A stretch of 64,000 nucleotides of DNA from Tessaracoccus palaemonis (GCF_019316905.1 NZ_CP079216.1:1178001-1242000), one strand, 5' to 3'; counted from the stretch's first letter, positions 33,391 through 44,112 are shown. The notes: generated from the sequence alone by a model not told the origin. Translations and numbers: made by a program.

Positions 33391-35063
33391 TGCTCACCGC
33401 ACTGAAGCTGACCGCCTTCGGGGTGGTCGACGAGTCGACCCTGGAACTCGGCCCCGGCCTGACCGCACTCACAGGTGAGACGGGCGCCGGCAAGACGATG
33501 ATCGTCTCCGGCCTCGGGCACCTCCTCGGTGCGAGGGCGGACGCGGGCATCGTCCGCCGCGGGGCCCCGCGCGCCGTCGTCGAGGGCCGCTGGGAGGTCG
33601 GCGACGGCATCGCCGGGCGCGTGCTCGAGTTCGGCGGGGACGTCGACGACGGCGAGCTCGTCACGCTGCGGCAGGTGTCTGCCCAGGGCCGCTCCCGGGC
33701 GGTCGTCGGCGGGGCCGGGGTGCCTGTGTCCACGCTGGCTGACCTCATCGGGGAGTTCGCCACCATCCACGGGCAGTCCGGGCAGATCCGGCTGTCGAAC
33801 CCCGACCGGCAGCGTGAGCTGCTCGACGAGCACGCCCGGCCAGCCGAGCTCGCGCGGTACCGCGCCGACTTCGCCGAGCGGCGCACCGCCGCCCACGAGC
33901 TCGCCGAGCTGGAGTCCGAGGCCATGGCCCGCGCCCGCGAGGCCGACCTGCTGCGGTTCGGTCTCGACGAGATCGCCGCGGTCGACCCCCGGCCGGGCGA
34001 GGACGACGCGCTGGCCGCCGAGCAGGCGAAGCTCATGGACCTCGACGAGCTGCGCGAGTTGGCCGCCGCTGCGCACGAGGCCCTGTCCGGCAGCGAGGCG
34101 GACTTCGACGCCATGGGCGTCGTCGGCCTCACCGGGACGGCCCGCAAGTCGATGACCCGGCTCTCCGACCGGGACGAGGCGGCCGCCCAACTGACGGCAC
34201 GCGCGACCGAGCTCGCGATGCTCGCGGCCGACCTCGCGGCCGATGTTGCCGGCTACATCGACGACCTGGTGGCCGACCCCCTGCGCCTCGAGGCCGTCTC
34301 CGAGCGCCGCGCGGCGCTGGCCACCCTCACCCGCAAGTACGGCGCGACCGTCGACGAGGTGCTCGCCTGGGCCGCGTCAGGGGCCGCGCGCCTCGCCGAG
34401 CTCGACGGGTCCGACAGTCGCATCGCCGAGCTGCGCGACCGCATCGCCGGGCTCGACTCGTCGCTCGCCGCCGACGCCGCCGCGATCAGTGCGGCGCGGC
34501 ACCGGGCGGCCGGCGAACTGGCGGCCGCGGTGCAGACCGAACTGGCCGCACTGGCGATGCCGCACGCGGAGCTGCGCTTCGACGTGACGGACGCGCACCT
34601 CGGTCCGCACGGCGCGGACCGCATCGAGCTGCTGTTCTCGGCCAACCCCGGCTCCGAGCCCGCCCCCCTCGGCAAGGTGGCCTCCGGCGGCGAGCTGTCG
34701 CGCGTCAGGCTGGCTCTCGAGGTGGTGCTCGCCACGGGGGGCGAGGGGCACACGTTCGTCTTCGACGAGGTCGACGCCGGCGTCGGCGGCGCCGTCGGAC
34801 TGGAGATCGGGCGCAGGCTGCAGCGGCTGGCCGAGAAGAGCCAGGTGATCGTCGTGACGCACCTCGCGCAGGTCGCGGCCTTCGCCGACGCGCACTTCGT
34901 CGTCGCCAAGGCCAGCGACGGCCAGGTCACCACCTCCGGGGTTCGGCTGCTGACGGACGACGAGAGGGCCGCGGAGCTCGCCCGGATGATGGGCGGCGAG
35001 TCGGACTCCGACTCCGGACTCAGCCACGCGCGCGACCTCCTGGCCCGCGCCGGACGAGGGTGA
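33390..35063 (+). CDS. recN: DNA repair protein RecN
   Basis: SMC-like ATPase for double-strand break repair; 557 residues. Walker A GETGAGKTMIVSGLGHLLGA is at about residues 29-48, followed by IHGQSGQIRLSN. Long coiled-coil arms lie between about residues 150 and 360. The C-terminal ABC half has the signature LGKVASGGELSRVRLALE and Walker B FVFDEVDAGVGG. It starts at the nadK stop. No LexA-type box is seen near the start, and expression is probably through the tlyA-nadK transcript. Confidence 0.95.
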   Translation: MLTALKLTAFGVVDESTLELGPGLTALTGETGAGKTMIVSGLGHLLGARADAGIVRRGAPRAVVEGRWEVGDGIAGRVLEFGGDVDDGELVTLRQVSAQGRSRAVVGGAGVPVSTLADLIGEFATIHGQSGQIRLSNPDRQRELLDEHARPAELARYRADFAERRTAAHELAELESEAMARAREADLLRFGLDEIAAVDPRPGEDDALAAEQAKLMDLDELRELAAAAHEALSGSEADFDAMGVVGLTGTARKSMTRLSDRDEAAAQLTARATELAMLAADLAADVAGYIDDLVADPLRLEAVSERRAALATLTRKYGATVDEVLAWAASGAARLAELDGSDSRIAELRDRIAGLDSSLAADAAAISAARHRAAGELAAAVQTELAALAMPHAELRFDVTDAHLGPHGADRIELLFSANPGSEPAPLGKVASGGELSRVRLALEVVLATGGEGHTFVFDEVDAGVGGAVGLEIGRRLQRLAEKSQVIVVTHLAQVAAFADAHFVVAKASDGQVTTSGVRLLTDDERAAELARMMGGESDSDSGLSHARDLLARAGRG

Positions 35064-35098
35064 CGCGCGGGGTTTTCACGAGATGGGCCCGCAGGCGG

Positions 35099-35104
35099 TA
35101 CGCT
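35099..35104 (+). promoter_or_regulatory. pyrG promoter (leaderless)
   Basis: TACGCT, 8 nt, GTG at 35113. TTCACG (35075-35080), 18 bp upstream, is a fair -35 match. Confidence 0.65.
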
Positions 35105-35112
35105 GAAGTTCC

Positions 35113-36753
<1,641 letters not shown>

Positions 36754-36754
36754 C

Positions 36755-37378
36755 GTGCACGGCGACGACCTCGTCTCCTGGCCCGTCACCTCGCACGAGG
36801 TGCTCGCCACCGGCGCCGTGTCCAGCTTCGTCGAGGACGAGGTGACCACCCCCTCGGGCGAGTCGATGCGCCGCCAGTACCTCACCCACCCCGGCGCGGT
36901 CGCGATCGTCGCGTGGGACGAGAAGTCCGACGAGGTCGCCATCGTCCGCCAGTACCGCCACCCGGTCCGCATGGAGATGGTGGAGATCCCCGCCGGCCTG
37001 CTCGACGTCGACGGCGAGGACCACCTCGCCGCCGCGGCGCGCGAGCTGGCGGAGGAGGCAGAGCTGGCCGCCGACACCTGGAACGTGCTGGTCGACGTGT
37101 GCACCAGCCCGGGCGGCCTGGCGGAGAACCTGCGCGTCTACCTCGCGCGGGGCCTGCGGCCGGCCGAGCGGCCGGACGGGTTCGAGCTCGAGGGCGAGGA
37201 GGCGCACATGCTGCACACCTTCGTCCCGCGCGCCGAGCTGCTCGACGCCATCTTCGAGGGACGCTGCGGATCGCCCAGCCTCGCCGCCGGGCTGCTGTCG
37301 CTGGAGGCGGCCCGCCTCGGCGGCAGGCTCGAGACGCTCCGCCCCGGCGACGCCGACTGGCCGGCCCGCCGGGCATGA
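36755..37378 (+). CDS. Nudix hydrolase, ADP-ribose pyrophosphatase type
   Basis: A 207-residue Nudix protein. The Nudix box runs from about GLLDVDGEDHLAAAARELA to EEAEL (residues 85-108), with the REL/EE catalytic core in order. Upstream, VAIVRQYRHPVRMEMVEIPAG is typical of ADP-ribose pyrophosphatases. The corresponding mycobacterial gene after pyrG is, as recalled, an ADP-ribose pyrophosphatase. GTG begins one base after the pyrG stop, and the end overlaps xerD by 4 bases. Confidence 0.9.
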   Translation: MHGDDLVSWPVTSHEVLATGAVSSFVEDEVTTPSGESMRRQYLTHPGAVAIVAWDEKSDEVAIVRQYRHPVRMEMVEIPAGLLDVDGEDHLAAAARELAEEAELAADTWNVLVDVCTSPGGLAENLRVYLARGLRPAERPDGFELEGEEAHMLHTFVPRAELLDAIFEGRCGSPSLAAGLLSLEAARLGGRLETLRPGDADWPARRA

Positions 37379-38292
37379 GCCAGGGGATCGGCGAGTCGAT
37401 CGCCGACTACCTCAACCACGCCCGCGCCGAGCGGGGCCTCTCTGCCAACACCGTCGCGGCCTACCGACGCGACCTCGGCCGCTACCGCGACTTCCTCGCC
37501 TCCCGCGGCATCGGAACCCTCGCCGAGGTCACGCCCGTCGAGGTGACCGAGTTCGTGCGCGAGCTCGCGGTCGGGCGGGCCCCGGCCTCGGTCGCCCGGC
37601 ACGTCGTCAGCGTCCGCAACCTCCACCAGTTCGTCGCGGAGGAGGGGCTCACGCCCACGGACCCGGCCGCCGACGTGTCGCCGCCCCGCCTGGAGCGACG
37701 CCTGCCGAAGGCGCTACCCGTCGACGTGGTGGCCGCGATCCTCGAGGCCCCGGACACCGACACCGTCGAGGGTCTCCGCGATGCCGCCCTGCTGGAGCTC
37801 CTCTACGGTACGGGCGCCCGCGTCTCGGAGGTCTGCGGACTCGACGTCGACGACCTCACCGACGCGCTCGACGGCCGCGACTCGGGGCTCAGGCTGCTCG
37901 GCAAGGGCGGTAAGGAACGCGCCGTGCCGCTGGGCAGCTACGCGGCCGCCGCCGTGCAGGCGTACCTCGTACGCGCCCGCCCGCAGCTCGCCGCGCACGC
38001 CGTCCGGCCGTCGCCTGCGCTGCTGCTCAACAGCCTGGGGCGCAGGCTCAGCCGGCAGAGCGCCTGGGCCGTCATCCAGCGGGCAGCGGCCGGCGCGGGG
38101 GTCACGCAGGACGTGTCGCCGCACTCGCTCAGGCACTCGTTCGCGACGCACCTGCTCGACGGGGGGGCCGACCTGCGCGTCGTGCAGGAGCTGCTCGGGC
38201 ATTCGTCGGTCGCCACGACGCAGATCTACACGCTGGTCACGATCGAGCACCTGCGCGAGGTGCACGCGGCCGCGCACCCGCGGGCCCGCTGA
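37375..38292 (+). CDS. xerD: site-specific tyrosine recombinase XerD
   Basis: Resolves chromosome dimers at dif together with XerC. The 305-residue product has an N-terminal SAM-like core-binding domain (residues 8-95; LSANTVAAYRRDLGRYRDFL). All catalytic residues of the C-terminal domain are visible: Arg in TGARVSEVCGL, Lys in GKGGKERAVPL, His/Arg in HSLRHSFATHLLDGGADL, His in ELLGHSSVATTQ and the nucleophile Tyr in IYTLVTIEHLREV. Its location downstream of pyrG-nudix is conserved in actinobacteria. Assignment as XerD rather than XerC rests mainly on position. Confidence 0.93.
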   Translation: MSQGIGESIADYLNHARAERGLSANTVAAYRRDLGRYRDFLASRGIGTLAEVTPVEVTEFVRELAVGRAPASVARHVVSVRNLHQFVAEEGLTPTDPAADVSPPRLERRLPKALPVDVVAAILEAPDTDTVEGLRDAALLELLYGTGARVSEVCGLDVDDLTDALDGRDSGLRLLGKGGKERAVPLGSYAAAAVQAYLVRARPQLAAHAVRPSPALLLNSLGRRLSRQSAWAVIQRAAAGAGVTQDVSPHSLRHSFATHLLDGGADLRVVQELLGHSSVATTQIYTLVTIEHLREVHAAAHPRAR

Positions 38293-38296
38293 GCTC

Positions 38297-39589
38297 TCAG
38301 AACCAGGACAGGTTCCTCGGCTGCCCGGTGCTGGAGAAGATCGTCGAGAACACCGCGAGGGCCTCGTCGTCGCCTGCCACGCGCCCCGCATCGACCATCG
38401 TCGACGGTGCCGTGCCGCCCAGCCAGAGGCCGGCCAGCGTGTCGACGCCGACCCTCACCTCGGGGGCCGCCGGATCGTCGGGCTCCGCCCGTGTGCAGAC
38501 CGCGCGACCGTCGGCGACCTCCAGCAGCCAGCTGCCCGCGCAGAACCCCAGTTTGTCGTCCACCGTCAGGGTGATCGATCCGGCGCCCGCGAAGGAACGT
38601 CCGGCCGCGGCCGTCGGGAGGTCCAGGATCCGCAGCCACATGTGGTCGTGGGAACGGGTCATCCTGACCGCGCGTCGGTCGACCAGCGACCAGTCGAGCG
38701 AGTCGTCCGCGTTGGGCTGGTCATAGCTGAGCACGTCGATCAGGTCGATGCTGGCGAGCCCGCGCCACAGCGCCCTCTCCACGGCGGGATCCGCGGCGAG
38801 CACCATCCCGACCTCGGCAGTCATCGGAGGGTCGTCAAGCTGCCGAGGCGTGAAGGTGGCCAGCCCGTCGAGGGTGCCGTCGTCGTCGAAGTGCGCCAGG
38901 TGCCGCAGGGTGCTGGACGGGCCCTGGGCAGATGCGTCCCACTGGCCGGAGATGACCAGCACGTCGCCGTGCCCCGGAGCGACGGAGCCGTGGTGCCGGG
39001 CGCGGTGGGCCGCGAACAGGCCCGCCACCTGCTCCTTCACCGAGTTGGGCGCCACCAGCTCGAGCGTCCCGCCCGCCACCTCGACGCCCGGCCGGAACGC
39101 CAGCCGCCGGGTGTCCACGTCGATGTGCCGCCAGGAGTCGGCCGGGGCGAAGCCGAAGCGCCCGTAGATGCCGGCCTCGGAGGCGCTGAGCGCCGCCAGC
39201 GGCAGCCCGCGCTCGCGGGCCTCTCCGAGCGCCTCGACCATCAGGACCGTCAGGAGGCCGCGGCGACGGTGGCTGGCCCGCACGCCGATGGTCTCGATCG
39301 CCAGCACGCCGAGCTCGGCAGTGCCGGTGTTGACGACCCGGTCGGAGCTGTTGAACCCCGCGACCGGCACGCGCCCCTCCAGGCCGGGGCCCTCGGCCGT
39401 CACCATCCTGAGCCGCGCGCCGCCCGCCCGGCGGTGGTCGCGGAACACCCGCTGGCCGGCGTCGCCGGCGCGCGCGGCGAGCAGCGGCGAGCGGATCGTG
39501 TCGAGGAACTGCGCCCAGCGTGGGTCGTCGTCGGGAGTGTCGAGGGGCAGCGACTCGAGTCGGTACGGCTCATTCAGGGGGCTCGTCAT
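38297..39589 (-). CDS. Eis-like GNAT N-acetyltransferase
   Basis: A 430-residue protein of the Eis/DUF4081-type family: an N-terminal GNAT domain with the CoA loop SHRRRGLLTVLMVEALGEA (about residues 84-102), then SASEAGIYGRFGFAPA. A second GNAT-like domain and a C-terminal SCP2-like sterol-carrier domain (about 320-430) follow, ending with a free C-terminal Phe as in Eis enzymes. Known members acetylate aminoglycosides or protein lysines. The start is at ATG 39589, 7 nt after TAGCCT on the minus strand; the longer upstream frame is ignored. It is convergent with xerD (4-base gap). Confidence 0.88.
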   Translation of the reverse strand: MTSPLNEPYRLESLPLDTPDDDPRWAQFLDTIRSPLLAARAGDAGQRVFRDHRRAGGARLRMVTAEGPGLEGRVPVAGFNSSDRVVNTGTAELGVLAIETIGVRASHRRRGLLTVLMVEALGEARERGLPLAALSASEAGIYGRFGFAPADSWRHIDVDTRRLAFRPGVEVAGGTLELVAPNSVKEQVAGLFAAHRARHHGSVAPGHGDVLVISGQWDASAQGPSSTLRHLAHFDDDGTLDGLATFTPRQLDDPPMTAEVGMVLAADPAVERALWRGLASIDLIDVLSYDQPNADDSLDWSLVDRRAVRMTRSHDHMWLRILDLPTAAAGRSFAGAGSITLTVDDKLGFCAGSWLLEVADGRAVCTRAEPDDPAAPEVRVGVDTLAGLWLGGTAPSTMVDAGRVAGDDEALAVFSTIFSSTGQPRNLSWF

Positions 39590-39596
39590 GGCGCTC

Positions 39597-39602
39597 AGGC
39601 TA
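39597..39602 (-). promoter_or_regulatory. -10 element for the Eis-like gene
   Basis: TAGCCT on the minus strand, 7 nt before ATG 39589, with no Shine-Dalgarno sequence. Confidence 0.65.
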
Positions 39603-39669
39603 CCGGCGGCACGCGCGGGCGCGCAGCACGGCATACTAAGGTCGGTGTGTTGCTGAGGCACGAGGAGGC

Positions 39670-40596
39670 ATGGCTGTGGCGGAGGACTCATTGTTCGAGA
39701 CCCCGAGGTTCGAGGTACCCGAGAACGGATCGACGACGCTGGTGGAGACCGGCGACCTCGGGCCCACCGGACGTCCCCTGCCAACCTTCCCCCAGCCCGG
39801 CCCGCCCGCCCCGGGGCCGAAGCGCGCCGTCATCATCTCGATGTGCAACCAGAAGGGCGGCGTCGGCAAGACGACCACCACCATCAACCTGGGCGCCGCG
39901 ATCGCCGAGACCGGCCGCCGGGTCCTGCTGGTGGACTTCGACCCCCAGGGCTCGCTGTCGGTCGGCCTGGGCGTCAACCCCCACACGCTCGAGAAGTCCA
40001 TCTACAACCTGCTGCTGAGCCGTGACTACACGCCGCAGGAGGTCATCCGGCACTCCAACGTCGATGGCCTCGACATCCTGCCGAGCAACATCGACCTGTC
40101 CGCCGCCGAGGTGCAGCTCGTCAGCGAGGTGGCCCGCGAGCAGACCCTGACCCGCGTGCTGAAGCAGCTGCGCGGCGACTACGACTACATCCTCGTCGAC
40201 TGCGCGCCGAGCCTCGGCCTGCTGACCATCAACGCGCTGACTGCCAGCGACTACGTGATCATGCCGCTCGAGTGCGAGTTCTTCGCCCTGCGCGGCATCG
40301 CCCTGCTGACCGACACCATCTCCAAGGTTCAGGACCGGCTCAACCCCGACCTGATGACCCTCGGCATCCTCGGCACCATGTACGACGCCCGGACGCTGCA
40401 CACGCGAGAGGTCCTCGAGCGTGTCGTGCAGGCCTTCGGCGACGACGTGTTCCACACCGTCATCCGCCGCACCATCAAGTTCCCCGAGACCACCGTCGCC
40501 GGGGAGCCGATCACCACCTACGCCACCTCCTCCCCGGGCGCCGACGCCTACCGTCAGCTCGCCCGCGAGGTGCTCCTGCGGGTCGGCGACCAGTGA
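39670..40596 (+). CDS. ParA/Soj-family ATPase upstream of scpAB
   Basis: A MinD/ParA-family ATPase of 308 residues. The deviant Walker A is NQKGGVGKTTTTINLGAA (about residue 60 onward), Walker A' is VDFDPQGSLSVGLG, and Walker B is ILVDCAPSLGLLTINAL. The first 50 residues are a proline- and glycine-rich extension. It is the parA paralogue that sits next to scpA in actinobacteria, not the origin-proximal parA of parAB. GAGGAGG precedes the ATG. Its stop overlaps the small downstream gene, a candidate DNA-binding partner. The function is probably in chromosome organisation, but this is inferred from context. Confidence 0.92.
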   Translation: MAVAEDSLFETPRFEVPENGSTTLVETGDLGPTGRPLPTFPQPGPPAPGPKRAVIISMCNQKGGVGKTTTTINLGAAIAETGRRVLLVDFDPQGSLSVGLGVNPHTLEKSIYNLLLSRDYTPQEVIRHSNVDGLDILPSNIDLSAAEVQLVSEVAREQTLTRVLKQLRGDYDYILVDCAPSLGLLTINALTASDYVIMPLECEFFALRGIALLTDTISKVQDRLNPDLMTLGILGTMYDARTLHTREVLERVVQAFGDDVFHTVIRRTIKFPETTVAGEPITTYATSSPGADAYRQLAREVLLRVGDQ

Positions 40597-40955
40597 ACCG
40601 ACGCGCCTCGTTGCCCGGAGCCAACGAGCTGTTCCGGCCGACGAAGAACCCCGCGCCCATCCCGGAGCCGGCCGTCGAGCCGGGGCCCGACAACGCTGCG
40701 GCGTCCTCCGCCGGGCGCGGCGCGGCCGGCAACGGTCCGGCGTCCGGCCGGGTCAGGCACGACCACAAGATCACCGTGTACTTCAGCGAGGAGGAACTTC
40801 TCGCGCTGGAGGACGCCAACCTCGAGCTGCGGCGTACGCACGGCATCCGCGTCGACAGGGGCCGGATCGTGCGGGTCGCCGTGGCGCAGGCGCTCGCCGA
40901 CCTGCAGGCCAACGGCGCCGCCGCCTTCCTCGTGAGCGAGCTCGACGAGCAGTGA
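40593..40955 (+). CDS. small protein between parA and scpA, possible ribbon-helix-helix DNA-binding protein
   Basis: A 120-residue protein. The first 50 residues are disordered and rich in Pro, Ala and Gly. The C-terminal 65 residues read HDHKITVYFSEEELLALEDA, then RTHGIRVDRGRIVRVAVAQA: a short strand (KITVYFS) and two helices, the pattern of ribbon-helix-helix proteins. It overlaps parA and scpA by 4 bases each (GTGA), so it is translated with both. RHH proteins often partner ParA ATPases, hence the suggestion of a segregation adaptor; this is unproven. A protein of similar size occurs here in other actinobacteria as recalled. Confidence 0.75.
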   Translation: MNRRASLPGANELFRPTKNPAPIPEPAVEPGPDNAAASSAGRGAAGNGPASGRVRHDHKITVYFSEEELLALEDANLELRRTHGIRVDRGRIVRVAVAQALADLQANGAAAFLVSELDEQ

Positions 40956-41734
40956 GCGAGTTCGCGGTCCGGCTGAGCAACTTCGAGGGCCCCTTCGACC
41001 TGCTGCTCACCCTGATCTCGCGCCGGGAACTCGACGTGACCGAGGTCGCGCTCAGCCAGGTCACCGACGAGTTCATCGCCTTTGTCCGCGCCGGCGGTGA
41101 GGTGTGGGACCTTGAGAAGACCAGCTCCTTCCTCGTCGTCGCCGCCACCCTGCTCGACCTGAAGGCCGCCAGGCTGCTGCCGGGGGGAGAGGTCGACGAC
41201 GCGGAGGACGTGGCGGCCCTCGAGGCCCGCGACCTGCTTTTCGCCCGGCTGCTGCAGTACCGCGCCTTCAAGGAGGTCGCCGCCTGGCTGCAGGCGACGA
41301 TCGAGGACGCCTCCTCGACCCACTGGCGCCCCGGCGGCCTCGAGGAGCAGTTCGCCTCCGTCATGCCCGAGGTCGAGTTGCGCATCACGCCCGCCGACCT
41401 CGCACGCCTCGCCGCCGCCGCGATGGCCCCGCCGCCCGCCGTGGAACTGACGCACCTGCATGGCAGCACGGTGTCCCTGAGCGAGCAGGTCGGCCTCGTC
41501 GCCGAGCGGCTCCGACGCGACGGCACCAGCACCTTCCGCGCGCTGATCACCGGCTGCGACCGGCTCACGACAGTCGTCAGGTTCCTGGCGATCCTGGAGC
41601 TGTTCCGCGCCCAGCAGATCTCGCTGGACCAGGTCGAGCCGCTGGCCGACCTCACCGTCGCGTGGACGGCCGGCGACGCCGACACCGCCGACGTGACAGA
41701 CGACTACGACGCAGCCCCGAGCGAGGACCCATGA
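40952..41734 (+). CDS. scpA: segregation and condensation protein A
   Basis: Kleisin subunit of the SMC-ScpAB condensin. The 260-residue product starts with the signature LSNFEGPFDLLLTLISRRELDV (residues 8-29, split here as LSNFEGPFDLLLTL and ISRRELDV), continues with SFLVVAATLLDLKAARLLP, and ends with the winged-helix C-terminal domain (RFLAILELFRAQQISLDQ). The GTG start overlaps the preceding gene, and ATGA joins it to scpB. Smc itself is not in the window. Confidence 0.95.
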   Translation: MSEFAVRLSNFEGPFDLLLTLISRRELDVTEVALSQVTDEFIAFVRAGGEVWDLEKTSSFLVVAATLLDLKAARLLPGGEVDDAEDVAALEARDLLFARLLQYRAFKEVAAWLQATIEDASSTHWRPGGLEEQFASVMPEVELRITPADLARLAAAAMAPPPAVELTHLHGSTVSLSEQVGLVAERLRRDGTSTFRALITGCDRLTTVVRFLAILELFRAQQISLDQVEPLADLTVAWTAGDADTADVTDDYDAAPSEDP

Positions 41735-42321
41735 GCATCACCCCAGCGCTGGAGGCCATGCTGCTCATGGCCACGGACTCCGTCACCGTCGCCGACCTCG
41801 CCGCCGCACTCGACGTCCCCGAGGCGGAGGTCACCGCGGCCCTGGATGACAGCGCGGCCTTCTACGAGGAGCACGGCAGGGGCATCCGGCTGCTGCGGGT
41901 CGCCGGCGGCTGGCGCTTCGCCGCCGACCCGTCGCTCGCGCCCGTTCTCGAGAGCTGGCTCGTCGCCGACCAGCGCAGCCGGCTGAGCCAGGCCGCCCTC
42001 GAGACGCTCGCCGTCATCGCCTACCTGCAGCCGGTCTCGCGGGGCCGGGTGGCAGGGGTGCGCGGCGTCAACGTCGACGGCGTGGTCCGGACGCTGCTGC
42101 TCCGCGGCCTCATCAGCGAGCAGGGCGAGGATCCCGTGACCGGGGCCATGACGTTCGTCACCACGCCGCTGTTCCTGCAGAAGCTCGGGCTCGACTCGCT
42201 GTCCGAACTGCCCGATCTGGCGCCACTGCTCCCCGACGCCGTAGCCTTGGAGGCTGAGCTGGGCCAGCTCGCCGCCGAGAGGGCGCCGGGAACCCCGGCC
42301 GAGGAGGACACCCATGAGTGA
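41731..42321 (+). CDS. scpB: segregation and condensation protein B
   Basis: Kleisin-interacting tandem winged-helix protein that dimerises and binds ScpA. The 196-residue product shows both wings: ALEAMLLMATDSVTVADLAA at the N-terminus, and LSQAALETLAVIAYLQPVSR with GVRGVNVDGVVRTLLLRGLI in the centre, the typical ScpB signature. The ATG at 41731 overlaps the scpA stop. It overlaps rluB by 8 bases. Confidence 0.95.
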   Translation: MSITPALEAMLLMATDSVTVADLAAALDVPEAEVTAALDDSAAFYEEHGRGIRLLRVAGGWRFAADPSLAPVLESWLVADQRSRLSQAALETLAVIAYLQPVSRGRVAGVRGVNVDGVVRTLLLRGLISEQGEDPVTGAMTFVTTPLFLQKLGLDSLSELPDLAPLLPDAVALEAELGQLAAERAPGTPAEEDTHE

Positions 42322-43051
42322 AGAGACAGAGGGCGTGCGCCTGCAGAAGGTGCTAGCCGCCGCCGGCGTCGCGTCCCGACGCGCCAGCGAGATCCTGATC
42401 GAGGAAGGCCGGGTCGAGGTCAACGGCCAGGTCGTCACGGAGCAGGGCCGCCGCGTCAACCCCGACCGCGACCAGATCCGCGTCGACGGATCCCGCATCC
42501 CGCCGCCGCGCCGCCACCAGTACCTGGTGCTCAACAAGCCCCGCGGCGTCGTGTCGACCATGGACGACCCCGAGGGCCGCCCCACACTGTCCGAGTACCT
42601 GCCCCGGACCGCGCAGCGACTGTTCCACGTCGGACGACTCGACACTGACACCGAGGGCATCATCATCCTCACCAACGACGGCGAGTTCGCGCACCGCCTG
42701 GCCCACCCCAGCTACGAGGTGCCGAAGACCTACTTCGTGCAGGCGGCCGGCGTGATGGACAACCACGCCGTCAAGCGACTCGCCAAGGGGGTCCGCCTCG
42801 ACGACGGACCCGTCAAGCCCGACAAGGTCAAGCTGATCAGCCGCGGCAAGGACGCCACCCTGCTGGAGATCACCATCCACTCCGGCCGCAACCGCGTGGT
42901 GCGCCGCATGATGGACACCGTCGGCCACCCCGTCGACCGGCTCGGCCGCACCGGCATCGGACCCGTCCGGCTGGGCAACCTGCCCGCCGGGGAGGTCCGC
43001 GAACTGACCCGCGAGGAGCTCGGCGCCCTGCTGGACGTGGTGGGCCTGTGA
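42314..43051 (+). CDS. rluB: 23S rRNA pseudouridine synthase, RluB/RsuA family
   Basis: Isomerises a uridine in rRNA, most likely 23S U2605 by family. The 245-residue product has an N-terminal S4 domain (residues 8-55; RLQKVLAAAGVASRRASEIL) and the catalytic motif HVGRLDTDTEGIIILTNDGE with the nucleophile Asp. HSGRNRVVRRMMDTVGHPV follows as expected. The start lies 8 bases inside scpB. The scpA-scpB-rluB order is conserved across many bacteria. Confidence 0.93.
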   Translation: MSEETEGVRLQKVLAAAGVASRRASEILIEEGRVEVNGQVVTEQGRRVNPDRDQIRVDGSRIPPPRRHQYLVLNKPRGVVSTMDDPEGRPTLSEYLPRTAQRLFHVGRLDTDTEGIIILTNDGEFAHRLAHPSYEVPKTYFVQAAGVMDNHAVKRLAKGVRLDDGPVKPDKVKLISRGKDATLLEITIHSGRNRVVRRMMDTVGHPVDRLGRTGIGPVRLGNLPAGEVRELTREELGALLDVVGL

Positions 43052-43073
43052 CGGGCCCCACAGGTCGCTGGGC

Positions 43074-43079
43074 TACCAT
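43074..43079 (+). promoter_or_regulatory. -10 element for the FKBP lipoprotein
   Basis: TACCAT, 7 nt, GTG at 43087; no Shine-Dalgarno sequence. Confidence 0.62.
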
Positions 43080-43086
43080 TCCCCGC

Positions 43087-44112
43087 GTGACTGTTTCCCC
43101 CGCCACGCTGCGTCGCGCCCTGCTGGGCGTCACCGCGGCCTCCATGATCGCCCTGTCCGCCTGCTCGACGACGACCACGGACTCGACGTCCTCCGCCTCG
43201 CCCAGCGTGTCGGAGAGCGCGAGCGCGAGCGCCAGCCCCAGCGAGTCGGCCAGCCCCACGGTCTCCGTCAGCCCGTCCGCGGACCTGAGCGCCATCACCG
43301 TCAGCGACGAGGACACGCCCGTCATCACGTTCGACGCCCCGTGGGCCATCAGCTCCACGCAGACGAAGGTGCTGCGCGAGGGCGGCTCGCAGATCGTCGG
43401 AGACACGGCGACCGTCACCGTCAACTACGTCGGCGTCAACGGCCGCACGGGCGAGATCTTCGACAGCTCCTACGAGCGCGGCGAGAGCACCTCGTTCCCG
43501 CTCGACCAGGTCATCACCGGCTTCAAGACCGGCCTGGCCGGCCAGACCGTCGGATCCCGCGTCCTGATCGGCATCCCCAGCGAGGACGGCTACCCGGACG
43601 GCACCTCGACCGGCACCATCGAGGCCGGCGACTCGCTGCTGTTCGTCGTCGACATCCTGAGCTCCAGCTTCGACGAGGCCACCGGCACCGCCGTCGACCC
43701 GGTCGACGGCCTCCCGACGGTCACCATGACCGACGACGGCCCGACGATCGCCATCGCGGACGGCGACAAGGCGCCCTCCAAGCTCGTCTCCCAGAACCTG
43801 ATCAAGGGCCCCGGTGCCAAGGTGAAGGAGGACTCGACCGTCACGGTCAAGTACCGCTCGTGGAACTACGCCGACCCCGACACGATCTTCGAGGACGCGT
43901 GGACCTCTCAGACCGGTGAGCTCGCGAACCTGATCGACGGCTGGAAGGAGGGCCTGGTGGGTAAGACCGCCGGCTCCCGCGTCCTGCTCGTCGTGCCGCC
44001 GGCGCAGGCCTACCCTGACGGCCTGCCGAGCGCCACCCCGTCGCTCGCGGCCGGCCAGACGCTGGTCTACGTCATCGACATCCTGGATGTCGCCGAGACG
44101 GCGACGAGCTGA
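43087..44112 (+). CDS. lipoprotein with two FKBP-type peptidyl-prolyl isomerase domains
   Basis: A 341-residue exported foldase. The signal peptide (LRRALLGVTAASMIALSAC) ends in a lipobox LSAC, so the Cys (about residue 27) would be lipidated. A Ser/Thr/Ala-rich linker follows (about 28-65). Two FKBP domains come next: TVTVNYVGVNGRTGEIFDSS with VGSRVLIGIP (about 100-200), and TVTVKYRSWNY with DGWKEGLVGKTAGSRVLLVV (about 240-340). The second looks more diverged. The GTG start is 7 nt after TACCAT. Its 3' end overlaps the opposite-strand gluQ by 46 bases. Probably assists folding of secreted proteins. Confidence 0.9.
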   Translation: MTVSPATLRRALLGVTAASMIALSACSTTTTDSTSSASPSVSESASASASPSESASPTVSVSPSADLSAITVSDEDTPVITFDAPWAISSTQTKVLREGGSQIVGDTATVTVNYVGVNGRTGEIFDSSYERGESTSFPLDQVITGFKTGLAGQTVGSRVLIGIPSEDGYPDGTSTGTIEAGDSLLFVVDILSSSFDEATGTAVDPVDGLPTVTMTDDGPTIAIADGDKAPSKLVSQNLIKGPGAKVKEDSTVTVKYRSWNYADPDTIFEDAWTSQTGELANLIDGWKEGLVGKTAGSRVLLVVPPAQAYPDGLPSATPSLAAGQTLVYVIDILDVAETATS

